In this document: in pieces, positions 24,251 to 40,745 of the stretch
Numbering within the stretch: position 1 is the first letter of the stretch
Layout: the number at the start of each line of letters is the position of its first letter
DNA from: Manis javanica
Taxonomy: Eukaryota; Chordata; Mammalia; Pholidota; Manidae
Direction of reading: 5' to 3'
Assembly (NCBI RefSeq): GCF_040802235.1
Contig: NC_133174.1
Location: 139,615,213 to 139,679,212 of the forward strand
DNA length: 64,000 nt
The notes under the pieces: generated by a model
The model's database searches: none
Told to the model about the DNA's origin: nothing
Seen by the model: only the letters and a program-made list of their open reading frames with translations
Made by a program: the position numbers and the translations under genes

Positions 24251-24365
24251 AACGGCCCAGGAGTGAGCGGCGGCTCTCTGACGGCTTGGCCCACACTGAC
24301 ACACGGACGGCTGGACACCCAAGCCCATCAAGTACAGCCTGCACCCAGCTGCTTCCCCTCCCCAG
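24250..24365 (+). other. BGN: BGN exon 1 (5'UTR)
   Basis: The noncoding first exon ends cctccccag followed by a GTAGGG donor at 24366. Its acacggacgg and agtacagcctgcacc motifs resemble the human BGN 5'UTR. The 5' boundary is approximate. Splicing to 32530 gives a first intron of about 8.2 kb, close to the human gene's. Confidence 0.7.
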
Positions 24366-25374
24366 GTAGGGCCCCGTGCCAGCCCACGCTGGCTCTGCTG
24401 TCCCCACACTGGCCTTGAGCTGCCCTTGCTGTCTCATCCCTGGCCCCGCTGCCCCCTCACTATCCTCAAGATGCCCCCATGCCACCCCTCCGCGCCCCTG
24501 CCCTTGTCCCTGCGGCTCCGGCTCCCTCGCTGCCTCTCCTGCCCCCAGGCTGCCGCAGGCTCTCGGTCTACACCCCTTCATCGCCACCCTGTGGCTCCCT
24601 GGGTCCTTGTCCCATTTCCGCCTCTTCCCGCTGCTTCCAGGTGCCTTCCCTGCCCCGCTTCCCTCCCCTAAGTGGCCTGCCCCAGCTCTGGTCCATGTCT
24701 GCCCTCTCTGCCACTCCCTCGGGCTTCTTCCCGGTGGCTACCACCCCAGAGCATCCCCCTTCCCTGCAAGTCTGGGGTGCATCCTGCCCTGCTGCCAGCC
24801 TTGCTCTTTGTGCCTGGCCGTGGTCAGGAGTACCTCTGGGCTGCTGCCCAAGTGCAGTGCCAGGGAGCGGTTCCCACTAGCCCCCTTAGTCCTGGGCTAG
24901 TCAGAGACCTGGTTTCCCCAGCACACCCCAGGCACGCTGCCCAGATATTCCTGGCTTATGCACAGGCTAATGCCCTGCCTCCACCTCCTCCTGGGTGAGG
25001 TATGGGTTCATGGAACCCTGGCTACCAGGGCCCTGGGTGACGCTTCCTGGGTAGCTCCGTCCTGTCTGTCCCCAGAACCCCCTGGTATTGGGACTCGGGA
25101 TGGGGTGAGGGGGGCAGAAAGAAACTCAGGCAACTGTGGCATGTTATCCTGGGCAGGCCTGGCTTGAAGCCCCTGCAGGGGACCCTGGGTAAATGTGAAG
25201 CCACAAAGCCCACCTCCAAGCTAGGACACCATTATCCCAAGATGGGTGCCTTTAGGGATGGGTGAGGTTCAAGAGCTCCCTGACTAGATGCCATCCCCTA
25301 AAGGCAGCCCTCCCACTGGTGTATGAGGCGTCCCAGGAAAGGAGAGTCCCAGGTCTAAAGCAAAGTGTAGATGC

Positions 25375-25535
25375 AAAGCCCCCCCACCTCATCCATTGTA
25401 CAGAGGGGGTAACTGAGATGTGGAGGGTAGGAATCTACTCCCAGTTGCACAGCCAGGCAGGGGCAGAGTTGGGGCCACAACCCAAGGTTCCTGACTGGCA
25501 AATGCTAGCTCCTAACTGTATACTACCCAGGGAAC
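25375..25535 (-). repeat. MIR SINE fragment
   Basis: The plus strand reads tgtacagagggggtaactga, then cccagttgcacagccaggca. These correspond to the reverse complement of the MIR core. The fragment is diverged. Confidence 0.7.
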
Positions 25536-28500
25536 CTTCAAAGTCACTTGGGCATTAATATGATAGCACTGTATAGGGATCAGAGTGGGAGGTGGCAGAG
25601 CCACTGGGCCCTGTTCTCCAGGCTCTCAAGATGGGTGGCATGCCAAGGGGCCCAGCGGGGGTGGCCAGGAAGAGCAGCATGTCACCAAGGGCCCTGGAAG
25701 GCTGGGCGGTGAAGCACCCCTTCGCTGCTCCATGGGTAGCCCGGGGCCCTGGTTAGTGAGGGCTGCCTGCTGAGCTGGTACTGCTGAGAGGAGCAGGAGG
25801 ACCCGGGTCTTCCAGGGCAGGGTGGTGGGCAGGCACGGGCAGGGCAGACCTCGCCAGGCCTGGGAGATTATCCTTGAGCAGTTGTCTCCGGGGCCACTCA
25901 GGGTGCTGCGATGGCCAGTCCCGTCCTCAGGGGGCTCCTGCCTCTCTGCCCTTGCCCTTCCCTGGCCGGTTTGCTCTCTGCACAGCAGGGATTTACTGGG
26001 ATTGAGGCAAGCTGGAGGTGCTGGAGCCATCCCTCAGTGCCAGGAAGGTTCTGGGGAATTTGCCTCCAGGGATGCGGGTTCAAGAGGAGTGAGAATGCTT
26101 ACGTGCAGGTGAGTGCCTCCTGGTGACGTGCAGCAGCCTGTGCCATCTGAACCCTGGGAGAGCTGGCACGTGGGTAGAGGCACTTTCGTGTGGAACTTGC
26201 CCATGTCTGGCTACCGTGGGCACAGAGCTGCCTCCAAGCCGCCGGGACCAGGCAGTGGGAGCAGCCTGGCCTGGGAGCGGGGGGGGGCACAGAAGACTCC
26301 CTTAGCAAGCCAGCCAGCTGCTGAGTGGCTGCCTGGCCACCCTGGCCTGCCCACCCACTGGCCCACTTTCAGCCCTAAAGACCCAGGCCACAGTGGGCAT
26401 TAACCAACCCACTGCTTTTGTGCCCTGCCCTGGGACAGGGACTAGGGTCCACGTTGTGTAGATGGGGAGTCTGAGGCCCAGTCCCTTTATCAGTGAGTTT
26501 GGTGGCACTTCTGTGCTGGCTGATTTTAGGGGCCCAGAAATTTGGGGGACCATCCCTCTGACAGAATTTCTCCCCAGTCCCACCAGTGGCCCTGGCCCAT
26601 TGAAGAACCATGAACAGGGAAGGGTAGGAGGAAAGGGAGTGTTTGTAAGACAAGAAAACTTTCCTTTCTTTAGTAATATTCTGTAGTCACTCCAACAAGA
26701 CCCCACAGCGCCCCTTCCAGCGACAGCATCAAGTCCTCGGGATGAGGGGGAGGGCACACATGACTGTCTGTACAGAGCCTCCCGGCAGGGCTTCCCACCC
26801 CTCCTTCCTTGCTCTTCCCCAATGCTTGACCCCTGCCCCAAGCTGACCCCTTCACCTAAGCCTGTCTCCCCCACTGGTGGGAGGGGCTGCACCAGCTCAA
26901 GGACTTGGCTCAAAACAAGGGGCTGGGCAGGTGGTGGGTGATGATCCTCCCAGGGCATCCTGCCGTAAGCCGTGAGGTAGGGGGTGAGCGTGGGCTCCCT
27001 CTGGAGGCAGGCAGACCCGGGTCTGCCAGCTCTGGGCCCTCCCATCAGCTGGTGCCTGGGGCCGTCAGTGAGCACCCCTGCTGTCTATCCTCTTCTGCTC
27101 AGACACTGACGGCAGGGGTGCTCACTGCAAATGCAGTCCCAGGGGGAGCCAGTGGGGATGGGGTGGGGGTCATGGGGAGGGTTGGGGGGATGCCCGCTGC
27201 GGCTAACTGGCCAGCCCCGTGGCCAGGCCCTTCTCCAGCCTTCAGAGCCAGCCTCCCAGTGCTTCCAGGGCTGTGGTTCATCCCCCCACCTTCCAGATAG
27301 GAAGTGAAAGCCCTTTCCCTTGCCTGGAATGCAGGGCCTGAAGGTCCTCTGGGGCCTCCTTCACCCCCTCTGGGATTCCAGGCTCCTGGGAGGCACCTCA
27401 GTCCCACCCCATTTGGCCTCTCCCCTGAACCTCTCCACTCTGGGTGGGGGCACCTCCTGGGTGGCTATGGAGAGCATCTTTTTACCCAGAGCCCACCAGG
27501 CTCCCACCACTGCCTGCAGAGCAGCCCCACAGACGGTCCTGAGCCCAGCACAGCCACCAAGGACTCCAGCAGCTTGTGCCTGCTCCCTCCCTGTGATGGC
27601 GCGTTCCTCAGGTTGAGGGCGCTGGGGGCGCTGCCCATCCATCCTGGAGGCCTGGGCAGTGCTCTCCTGCCCGGGGAACAGGCCCCTATCTTGGCCTGGC
27701 TTGGGGGAGCAAGGCTCTGGGAGCCAGAATGAGAACATCTCCCTGTGCGGTCTGGCATCTGCTGGAACCTAAAATGCTCAGAGGAAACACCCTTGCCCAG
27801 GTGGAATGATGGCTTTTCCAGGCGATTTCCTGCAGACAGGCAGAGGCAGCGGGGGTGGGGCTGGCCCGGTGGGTGCACTGCATCTGAGGAAGGGTACCTG
27901 GCCCCGTGGGCAGTGGGGAACTATTGATGGTTACAGCCAGAGATGCCACATTTCCACAGGCTTCATGATGTCGGCAAGGGGGCTCAGTATCCACACAGCA
28001 GGGCCCTGTGGTGACCAACGGCATTGCCTCCCGGCCACGTGAGGGGGCTGCGCAGCAGTCTTCTCCAGGCACCTGGGGCTGGTCAGGCCCCTGCACAGGG
28101 CAGGGAGTGTGGGGTCTTGTGACTTTAGGGCCTGAGGCAAGGTCGGCAGTGGCAGAGGATGAGGCCAGACACATGCGCAGGTAGACAGATGTTTTCTGGC
28201 AGGGTGGGGGTGGGTGGATGGCATCAGCCCCCTTGTCACCTCCCTGGCGCAGCCCTTTGCAGCCTCCAGCACCTGTGTCCAGGTCAAGCCTGTCCCTGAA
28301 GGCTGCCACAGTGCAGGCACAGCTCTGTTCCATCACCTCAGCAGACCCAGGGACACAGCAGAATGGAGCTGCCCTGGCCAGCCGCACCTAGGCAGCAGCT
28401 CTCTTTGTAGCCTGGAGGGCATGGTGGTGGGCTCAGGGTGGCCGGGGTGCACGTGCAGATTGGGTGGGGCTCAGGGTTCACCCTCTTCACCAACCCCTCA

Positions 28501-29664
28501 CTTAGTCACCCCCACACACACCCGTGCATGTAAGCTCCAGCAGACCCACAGGTGGCACACGCCCTCCCCTTCTCTGGGTGACACTCAAGTGCAGACTAGA
28601 ACTGTTGGGGTGGCTGGTGGGCTGGGGCCTGAGAAGGAAGCAGGCAGCAGCCAGATGTCAACCTGGGTGCCACAGCCACCTGCCCAGCACAGCTCTGGGC
28701 AGTGCCCCTGCCTCTGGTCTGCTGGTTGAAGCTGGGCAGGGCAGGACTTTGGTGGCCCCTGTGTCGCCCGCCTCCCTCTCACCCCTCTCCACCCACACAG
28801 TCCCAGGGACCCAGCAGGCCTGGGTGGCATGCACATCAGAGTTCAGGTCAGGTTGCTAGGTGGGGCCAGACACCCTGGGCTAAGGCTGAGGGACAGCGCC
28901 CAGCGTCTGTGACTTGGCAGCCGTGGGACACACATCTGCAGGCGAGCTCCCAGGCCATGCCAGACATCAAGTCCTGCTCCTGCCGCCCTTGGCCCAGCCT
29001 GAATGCCTGGCACGGCCCCTCCATGTTCTCAGAAGCTGCCAATGTGTCTTGTTTGGCTGTGGCCTGGGCCCCCCCCCCGCTCAGAGGACTGCACTGGCTT
29101 TCAGAGGCCCAGACAAGGAGGGCCCTATTGGGTCAGCGGTCCAGGCTCCAGGAAGCCCAGCTCTACCCTTGCTCATACCCGTGGGCGCCAGGCCTCCCCG
29201 CTATTCCCACATCTTTCCTTTGCTCTGAGGAGGTGGGGCCTAGCGAGCTCAAAGCACACTGTGATGGGGCTGAAGACCCTGCCTGAAATCCTTGGTGACA
29301 CACCCAGGAAGGCCAGTGAAGGGAAACTGAGGCCCAGAACCCTGGTAGTGTGGGGAGATCGGGTTTGAGGAGGAGGTTTGCCATGGGTCTCACAGTATCT
29401 GTCCATGGGGGCTCCAACTTCCCAGGCCTTGGCCCCACCTGCCTTCTGTGTGTGTGCACGCACACACAGGTGGAGTCCCAGTGTGAGGTGGTGTGAGAAG
29501 GCAGGCACAGTAGCCCCTGACCCGGAACAGCAGCAGCCTTGGGCCCCTCCCCCAGGCTTTCTGCATCATTGCCCACGTAGAGCCACACTCTGTGGGGACC
29601 GCCCTGGCTGAGGGGCACAGCTAAGCCCTAAAAGGTCAGGGCCTGGAGTTGCCTGAGCTAGGCT

Positions 29665-29750
29665 CCAAGTGTCAAGCTGAGTGACTTCAGGAAAGTTGGT
29701 TCCTCTCTCCAGGTCTCAGTTTTCTCTTCCATAAATGGGGAGACCAGTTG
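29665..29750 (+). repeat. MIR SINE core fragment
   Basis: The text tgagtgacttcaggaaagtt followed by ctcagttttctcttccataa matches the MIR core in plus orientation. Confidence 0.7.
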
Positions 29751-30784
29751 TGCTGGACACAGGAGGGCCTTCTTGTGGGCTGCCCCCTCAAGGCCCCTCC
29801 CTGGCTCCTTTTGGCTTTGTGGGGGTCTCTTGCAGCCTCCTGTGGGCTTGGTGTCTGGCCGGCCCACTCTCCTCTGCACAGTTCTGGCCTCTGAGTCTCA
29901 TGCCAGTTCCCCATGGGAAATGAGATCTGGGCTGGGAGGCCTGCCTGGCCCCCACTCTACCAGCTGGCCTACTGCTGGGCCCAGCCAGGAGCTGGGAAAC
30001 ACCCATCAAACCTTGTCCTGTGCCTCTGTGTCGAGGCCCTAGTGTAGGGCCCCCAAGTCCCCAGCCTGCCTCCCCGACTCGGAGTGAGCCTGTGCTAGAG
30101 CCAAATGCCCCTCCCTCAGCCTCATTGCAGCGCCCAGATGCAGCGAAGTCATGCACATGGCTGCTCTGAGCTGGCTCACGTCCTCTAGTGCCCCTCTTAC
30201 CCCAGGGTAAGAGCCCACTTGGAGCCCCAGGGGCCAGTCTCACCCTCGTTGGCCTTCCCAGTACCTGTCCATCCTCTTCCCTGGCAGAAGGGCCAGATTC
30301 CAGGGCAGAGGTACCCTGTGGAGACTCCTGGGCCTGGCCAGACCACCCCATCCACTCCCACCTGCCCAGGTGGACCGTGGATCCCAGAGCCTTCCAAGAC
30401 TCCCACTGGGCATGCCAGAGCTGACTCATCCCCACTGCGAGGTAGCAGCTCCCCCTCCTTCATTCTCCCTTTCCTGCTCTCTCCTACCGCTCCTCCCCCT
30501 CACAGTCCCGGGTGCCCTGGGGCCCCTGGGTAAGGGCCCTGAGCAGCGGCAGCAGGCGCAGCAGGCCTAGGCCCACCCTGCTCTGCCCTGGGGGTTGCAA
30601 ACTCAGGGGGAAGAAGAGGGGACACTCTCTCCAGGTAGGCAGGCATGGGGCCTTCTCCCTACTCTGTACCAAGGACTTTTGGGGGCTCCCTTGGGCCCTG
30701 CTGGGCTGGCCCAGGACTGGCAGGACCTGGGGTGTGATCACAGGGTCGGAGGCTTGAAGGAGCCAGGGAGGTTGGATGCTTTCC

Positions 30785-30850
30785 ACGCATCGGGGACCCT
30801 CACTTCGCTGTGTGACCTGGGCCAGGCAGGCAGCCTCTCTGAGCCTGTCA
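30785..30850 (+). repeat. MIR SINE core fragment
   Basis: Text cgctgtgtgacctgggccag followed by cagcctctctgagcctgtc matches the MIR core. Confidence 0.6.
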
Positions 30851-32540
30851 CTGGTGGCCATGCTCTCAAGAGGACTATCGGGGCCTGTCCTGGGCTGGCC
30901 ACGTGGGCCCGCGAAGCATACCACAGCTCTGGCTGCCCCATTCCCACCGCCAGCAGGTGCAGTTCTGTCCTCAGGGATGGTGGGGGCCAGGGTAGGTCAA
31001 ATGATCTTGCTCAGGAGGTGCCCAAGAGTTAAGGAGTGGATGGCAAGCCAGGGACTGATAAGAACCCAAGGTGCAGGGCAGTCGTGCCTGGCCCTGGAGG
31101 TGGGGGGATTGCAGAGCAGTGGCCCCTGGCAGCCGGCCTGGCCCCACATCAGCTGGGCCTGCCTGGGAGAGCAGCAGGCAGGAGTGGCTCTGAAGCCCTC
31201 ACCCCCCCAGGGCCTCCTTCCACCTTCACTGGCCACAGTCAGGCTCAGGCGCTCACCCTGCCCCACTGAGGCCCCAAAGAGCCCTTCCCCTGGCCAGTGT
31301 GGTCCCCAAGTGAGGACCTCTCTAGGGTAAGTCCGGTTTGGTCTGCAGGAGGCCCCTGGGACCCAGCTGGGCTCCCTACCCACAGATGCACCCAGGGCAA
31401 CCCCAGACACTGGGAGGCAAGCAGGGTAGGCATGCTTATTCCTTTATAACAGACAGGAAAATGAGGCTGGCTAGGAATTGTCCGGACATCCAGGTAGCCT
31501 GGGTGGTAGGACAGGCAGGGGCTCAGGGCTGTTCCGTACAACACCTTCCTGCAGAGGAGTCCCTGGATGGGGGGCGGCCTCTACTGGAGGACGAAGGAGG
31601 CAAGCAGATGTGGGCGCAGGGTGGGGGCAGGTCAGGCGGGGCAGCTTGCCCCTCACCCTCACCCTGCTGCCTGGCCTGGGGGCGTCCAGACAAGCCTGAC
31701 CCTGCCTGCCACCCTGGCGGCAGCCTGCTTCCCTGGCATGGCCTCTCTAGGGGGCCAGGTCATGGGCAGAAGGGAGGCAGGGGCAGAATGGGAGCCCTAG
31801 GGCTCTGCCAGCCAAGCCAGGGGAAAGCCTGTGAGTCAGGGGGGTATGCCAAGGCCCTGGGGAGCAGTGAGGGTGGGGGCCGGGGGCCATGCCCCCTTTA
31901 TCCTGACAGTTTAGTCCATGGCCAGAGAGGCCACCCCTCTCCCTGTCTGCCTTGCCTCCAGGGCTGGCACAGGTCTTGGCCCAGCATGCCCAGCCTGGTG
32001 TCTTGGCCTCAGATTTTTAGAAAACTGTGGGTGTGCTGCAGCAGTTCCCGTCCCCCATAGCGCAAGCCTGACCATGCCCACATTGTCCTGAGCATGAGGG
32101 ATTGGTCCAGGCCCCAGTGATACCTTCAGAGCCTGTTGGGGGCAGATGCTGGGCTTTCCCACTGGCCTTGCTGACCCCCAGGCAGGCTGTGGGCTGACGC
32201 AGTGGTGGACGTTGGGCAGTGGGAGGAGCGCTGAGACCCACTAACCGGGAAGACACAGCCCGGCCCACCAGAACCAAGTACTGTCTGAGAGTGGAGGCGA
32301 GTGGAAGGAGGTGCCTCTTGGCCACCCACGCCATTCCTCCCCTCCCTCCCTCCCTGCTGCTACTGCCCAGGGGTTCTGGCTATCTCCAGTGAGGGATGGG
32401 GGTCCCAGAGTGAACATATACCAGAACTCAGTCCCTGGCATTCGGACGGTGGCCAGGAGAGGGGCAAAAGGGTGGGTACAGGTGCTGGCTGGGCCCTCCT
32501 GATGGCCCCTCCTCTTCCTGGCCTCCCAGGCACACCCAAC

Positions 32541-36760
<4,220 letters not shown>

Positions 36761-37710
36761 AGGCAGCAGCAGATGCTGTGGTGGCCTGGGGGCGGGTGTC
36801 TGGGTAGCACAGCCGAGGACCTAAAGAGGGAGGCAGAGTGATGGGTCGAAGCGAGTGCCCAGCTGCACCCAACCCAGCCCCACCCAGGATCCCCAGTCCC
36901 CATTTTCTGCCCCCTGATGCCCTTGCCCTGACTCCCAAGCAAACAAATGGGGTAGCAGGCCCAGCCCCCATCACATGCCCCTTGGCTTCAGAGCTGCCCT
37001 GCCCCACAGCATAGCATTTAGAGGTGCCTGCATGAAGTTTTCTTCCCGTCCACCTTAAAACTAAATTGTCCAAGGGTTCAATTCAAGGAAAATGGTCTCT
37101 GGGCCTCGGGCAGGGGGGTGTGGGGGCTAACAGGGATGGAGTCAGTGGGCCCCGTGAAGCCCGTCCCACCTGCTCTCCACATCTCCCCCCTCCCGTCCTC
37201 TAGCTTCCGACACTCCTTGGCCTGGCCTGCTGCCCTTGGCCTCAGACACGTCACCCCCCCCTGGCCCCTGGACCAGTCTTCTCTCTTGGTCTCTCCCTCT
37301 TCTTCCCTTTGCTCTCTCACATCCGTGGACTGGCTCTGGTCTGTGTCTCGCTGGGCCTCTGCCTATCCCCTACCCAGACAGGCCGGGAGGTGGGGGGGCA
37401 GATGCCTCCCGGCCTGCCCTGCCCAGGCCTTCCCCCAAGCCTGCACAGTCCTGGAGGAGGCAGGCAGGTGGAGGTGCTGCCCAGCCCCTCGCCATGTGCT
37501 CCACAATCAAGAGGGACCCAGCATCCCCCCAGAGTCCCCAGCATGCTTTTCATTGTTCCCCTTTCCCCCATGACAGCTACGTCTCCTCTCCCCTCACTTT
37601 CCAGCTCCTGGTGTGCTGGGAGTGTCAAGCGATCACACCCAGCTTGAGGAGGGGCTGTGTCTGAGGTCGGTTGTTGTCTTTCAATTAAAGAAACACTGTG
37701 CAATATGCCT
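36761..37710 (+). other. BGN: BGN 3'UTR
   Basis: Untranslated sequence runs from the TAG stop to just past the poly(A) signal. It is GC-rich with pyrimidine-rich stretches. The exact cleavage site is not visible. Confidence 0.75.
37684..37689 (+). terminator. BGN: BGN poly(A) signal (ATTAAA)
   Basis: The sequence ttcaattaaagaaacac holds the common variant ATTAAA, as at the end of the human BGN mRNA. It lies about 925 bases past the stop codon. Confidence 0.8.
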
Positions 37711-38102
37711 CTGTGCGCAGCCTTTGGTGGCACTTGGCACCGAGCAGAAAGGAGAACCGCAAGGACCGCTGCGGCTGGCACCCAGGCTCGCTCTCTCTGG
37801 GAGCCCACTCAGAGCCCTGGACTTCCCTTTTGCTGCTTTCCCTGCCCTCAGGTGAGGGTCCTTGGCACCCTCAGGTCTGGGGCTGGGAAAGGAAACCCCC
37901 GGCAACTAGATGGAAAGCCCCAGACTGGCCCCTTTCCCTGCCTTCTAGGTACTTGGGATGCCCCAGCTGTCCTTAGGCTGGGCTCCTGAAACAGGCCCAG
38001 TCGAGGCAGCGCCTGCCTTCCCAGCGTGGGGCATTTGCAAAGCACCTGTCGGCTGCAGAGCACCAGGCTAGACCCCTGCCCGGAGAGGGGAATCTGGAAA
38101 TC

Positions 38103-38115
38103 CTAGGGGGCGCTG
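38103..38115 (+). promoter_or_regulatory. CTCF-like core motif
   Basis: Reads CTAGGGGGCGCTG, matching the AGGGGGCGCT core of the CTCF motif. It is the first of three such motifs in 38.1-39.8 kb. Confidence 0.4.
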
Positions 38116-38190
38116 CCTGCTGGACCTGATGGGGCTTGGGGCCTCAGAAAAATGCTGGTCAGACAGGCAGTCAGAGCTGTGGGCTGCATG

Positions 38191-38248
38191 CAAGTCAGCG
38201 CCAGGGGGCGCACTCCCTGGAGGGAAGGGCCTCAAGGAACAGGGCAGC
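38191..38248 (+). repeat. Duplicated 58-bp segment, copy 1, with CTCF-like motif
   Basis: The segment starts caagtcagcgccagggggcg and ends aaggaacagggcagc. It is about 93 percent identical by eye to 39801-39858, with four differences. It contains GCCAGGGGGCGC (38200-38211), a strong CTCF-like core. Confidence 0.75.
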
Positions 38249-39320
38249 ATACTGTGCGACCCAGTAGGTCAGCTGTGTGCCAGCAGAGCCAAGCCCAGTC
38301 TGCAGCGTGCTGGTGCTGCTTCCCGAGAGAGGGTCCAGGGCACAGCCTGGCACACCTGCTCACCAGGGACCCAGGTGTGCCCCAGAAAGGGTAGTCCTTG
38401 CCGGGAGGGCAGTCCTCAGAGCAGTCCCCCTCAGGTAGTAAGCCTCCCAGGCTGAGGCGGCAGCCAGGGCCACCGATGGAAGTCCCCCAGAAGGGCTGGC
38501 CCAGAAGAGAAGCTGCCTGAAGACGCTGCACGCTGGCTCTGCATACCCAGCTGCATGCCCTTCTGCCTGGCCTGGCACCGGGGTGCCCAGCATCCCCAGG
38601 TTTCTCCTTTTGGGGATGGGAGGCGACACAGCATGGTGGCACAGGGATAGAATGTCACCCATCAGCTCATAGCACTATTCTGGGCCATGTGCTCCAAGGC
38701 CTGGCAATCTCTGCTGAACTGGGCAGGCTCAGAGCAAGGGCACTGGCCAGGGGCCAGAAGTCAGGGCCTCAGTCAGGTCCCCTCACTGGCCAGGAGGAGG
38801 GCAGCTGTCACCAGGGCCTGGAGGAGACAGAAGCATGGAGCCCTCAGGCGTTTCTCTGTGGGCAGGTCCAGGGCACCAGGCCCCACACAGCCCCTTGTGG
38901 ATCTCTGTTGTCTCTTCCTGTCTCCCTCCTGCCTTCCTGCCCTGTCTTTCCTCTCTGCATCCCTGTCACTCAGGGATGCAGGCACCACAACAAGCAGGGA
39001 CAAGTGTAATAATGCTGGTAGGTGCAAAGGAGACCCCCGTGGCTGGACCACAGGGAAGGCGTCCTGTGGGCCTGGCGGGTCACCCGGCACATTAGGGGAT
39101 AGTGCCCTGGAGGCGGGATCCTCACTGCGCCCAGACCACGGGCTATGAGGCACCCAGGGGACCTCTCAGGCCACATGGCAGGAGCCCAGGTAGGTGAACA
39201 GGGCCATGCCTGGCAAGGGCTTGTGGGTCGTGGTTGGAAAGGAGGGCTCCACACACAGAGCAGCTGGTCAAAGACGATCACTTAGTGTCACTCTGCTACC
39301 AAGTGTGCTGCAGTCTATTA

Positions 39321-39342
39321 GATAATAATAATAATACTAAAG
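39321..39342. repeat. Short (TAA)n microsatellite
   Basis: Several ataataataat units stand in otherwise GC-rich sequence. Confidence 0.8.
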
Positions 39343-39800
39343 AGTTGAGACTGATTGGGCTTTAAAAAAGCCCGATGGCAACATCAAGGTTATCCCCACC
39401 AGCTGACAGCCGCCCCGGGGCGGTTTCATGTACACTTTATGCAATGAAGAGGCCCTCCTCGTGGAGTTCAGAGCCTGGCTGAGGTCACGGGAATCCTGGG
39501 GTGGCAGAGCTGTGCGGCCAGTCCACTTGGGACTATGGCCAGTGGATAGGTTGGGCGACCCCAGTCAGAAGGCCTTGGCAACAGTAGGAAGGTGGCAGGA
39601 AAGACGGGGGAGGGGTTGAGTAGGAACCCCTGGACCTGAGGACAGATGGCACGTGTGGCAAGAGGTAAGAAGTGGGCAGGGTGAGGGTGCAGGGCCCCCC
39701 TGCCTGAGGCCCCTGGAGGGAAGGGAAAGGGCCACAAGGAAAGCCGCCTGAAGGTCAGGGCCAGTGGGGGCACACAGGCGTGCTCACACACACACACACT

Positions 39801-39858
39801 CAAGTCAGCGCCAGGGGGCACGCTCCCTGGAGGGAAGGGCGTCAAGGAACAGGGCTGC
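39801..39858 (+). repeat. Duplicated 58-bp segment, copy 2, with CTCF-like motif
   Basis: Same orientation as copy 1. It starts caagtcagcgccagggggca and follows directly on a short (CA)n run. The motif reads CCAGGGGGCAC (39811-39821). Flanks beyond the segment differ from those of copy 1, so the repeat ends are sharp. Confidence 0.75.
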
Positions 39859-40604
39859 GTCTGGTGTGCACCTGCACACCCGCATACAAGGCAGGGCAAG
39901 TCACGGGACAGCTCCCTCTGGGAGGGCTGTCCCGTGGAAGGTGTAGCCGCCACGGAGCGGACTCTGAATGACACAGGCTGGAGCCGGGGACATTTCTGAG
40001 TATTTATTGCAGGTCAGGTGCCTTCTGGATGTGGTGGGGCCCAGCTGGAGCCTAAGCTGATACCACCACTTGGGTTTAGACGAGCTGGGGCTTGTCAGAG
40101 GGGCAGCCAGCCAGGCATCCACAGGCCACGGCCAGGGTTGGGGGCAGGGAACCTCAGAAGGACAGCCCCTCCTTGAAGAGCCTGAGGGCACGGGGCGGTG
40201 GCTGCTCTAAGAACCTGGTCCCCTTGCGGGCTCTAGGCCCTGCCGCAGTGGGTTCCAGGCTCCATTCTTGGGAGAGAGCAGAGGCAAAGCCGTGTGCCCT
40301 CTGGACATGTGGGGCCTGGGTGCCCTGCCCCCCACTGCACGTGGGTAGCCAGGGCAGGGCTTAGGAGGGCCCAGGGGCTGAGCTGGCCCCAGAGGCTGGA
40401 GCCAGGCTGGCAGAAGTAGCTGTGCTCAAAAGACCACCTCCCCACAGGCAGTCCCCAGGAAGCAGTTCCCCAGCATGGAAAGGGTGACCCCGGCTCTCTG
40501 GAACTTCCAGGGTGGGGTCTATTGAGGCCGAGCCCCTGGGGAGCCTGGGGCAAGGTGTGCTGTGGGCAGGGGCTTCTCCAGAGCCAGGTCAGGCGGTGTG
40601 AGTC

Positions 40605-40745
40605 TCCTGGAGCTGCCTGCCACAGCAAAGGACCACAAGCAGGTGGCTTCAAACAGAAATTGATTCACAGTTCCAGAGGCCATAAGTCCACAATCAAGGT
40701 GTCAGCAGGGCAATGCTTCTTCCAAACACTGTAGGAGGCGCTCCT
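40605..40745 (+). repeat. Ancient interspersed repeat, second copy
   Basis: Text ctgccacagcaaaggaccac, then ggtggcttcaaacagaaatt, then cagttccagaggccataagt and a tcaaggtgtcagcagggc motif. It is the same kind of element as at 14385-14800. The family is not named. Confidence 0.65.

Larger units (their letters stand above)
24366..32529 (+). other. BGN: BGN intron 1
   Basis: The intron is about 8.2 kb from GTAGGG to a tggcctcccag acceptor. It holds diverged MIR copies (about 25380-25530 minus, 29670-29750 plus, 30780-30850 plus). Its many GC-driven open frames were not taken as genes. Confidence 0.65.

Noticed and set aside
26302-27075. A 257-codon minus-strand open frame in BGN intron 1
   Set aside because: No domain, no splice context and no recognisable similarity. 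Stop codons are rare in such GC-rich sequence.
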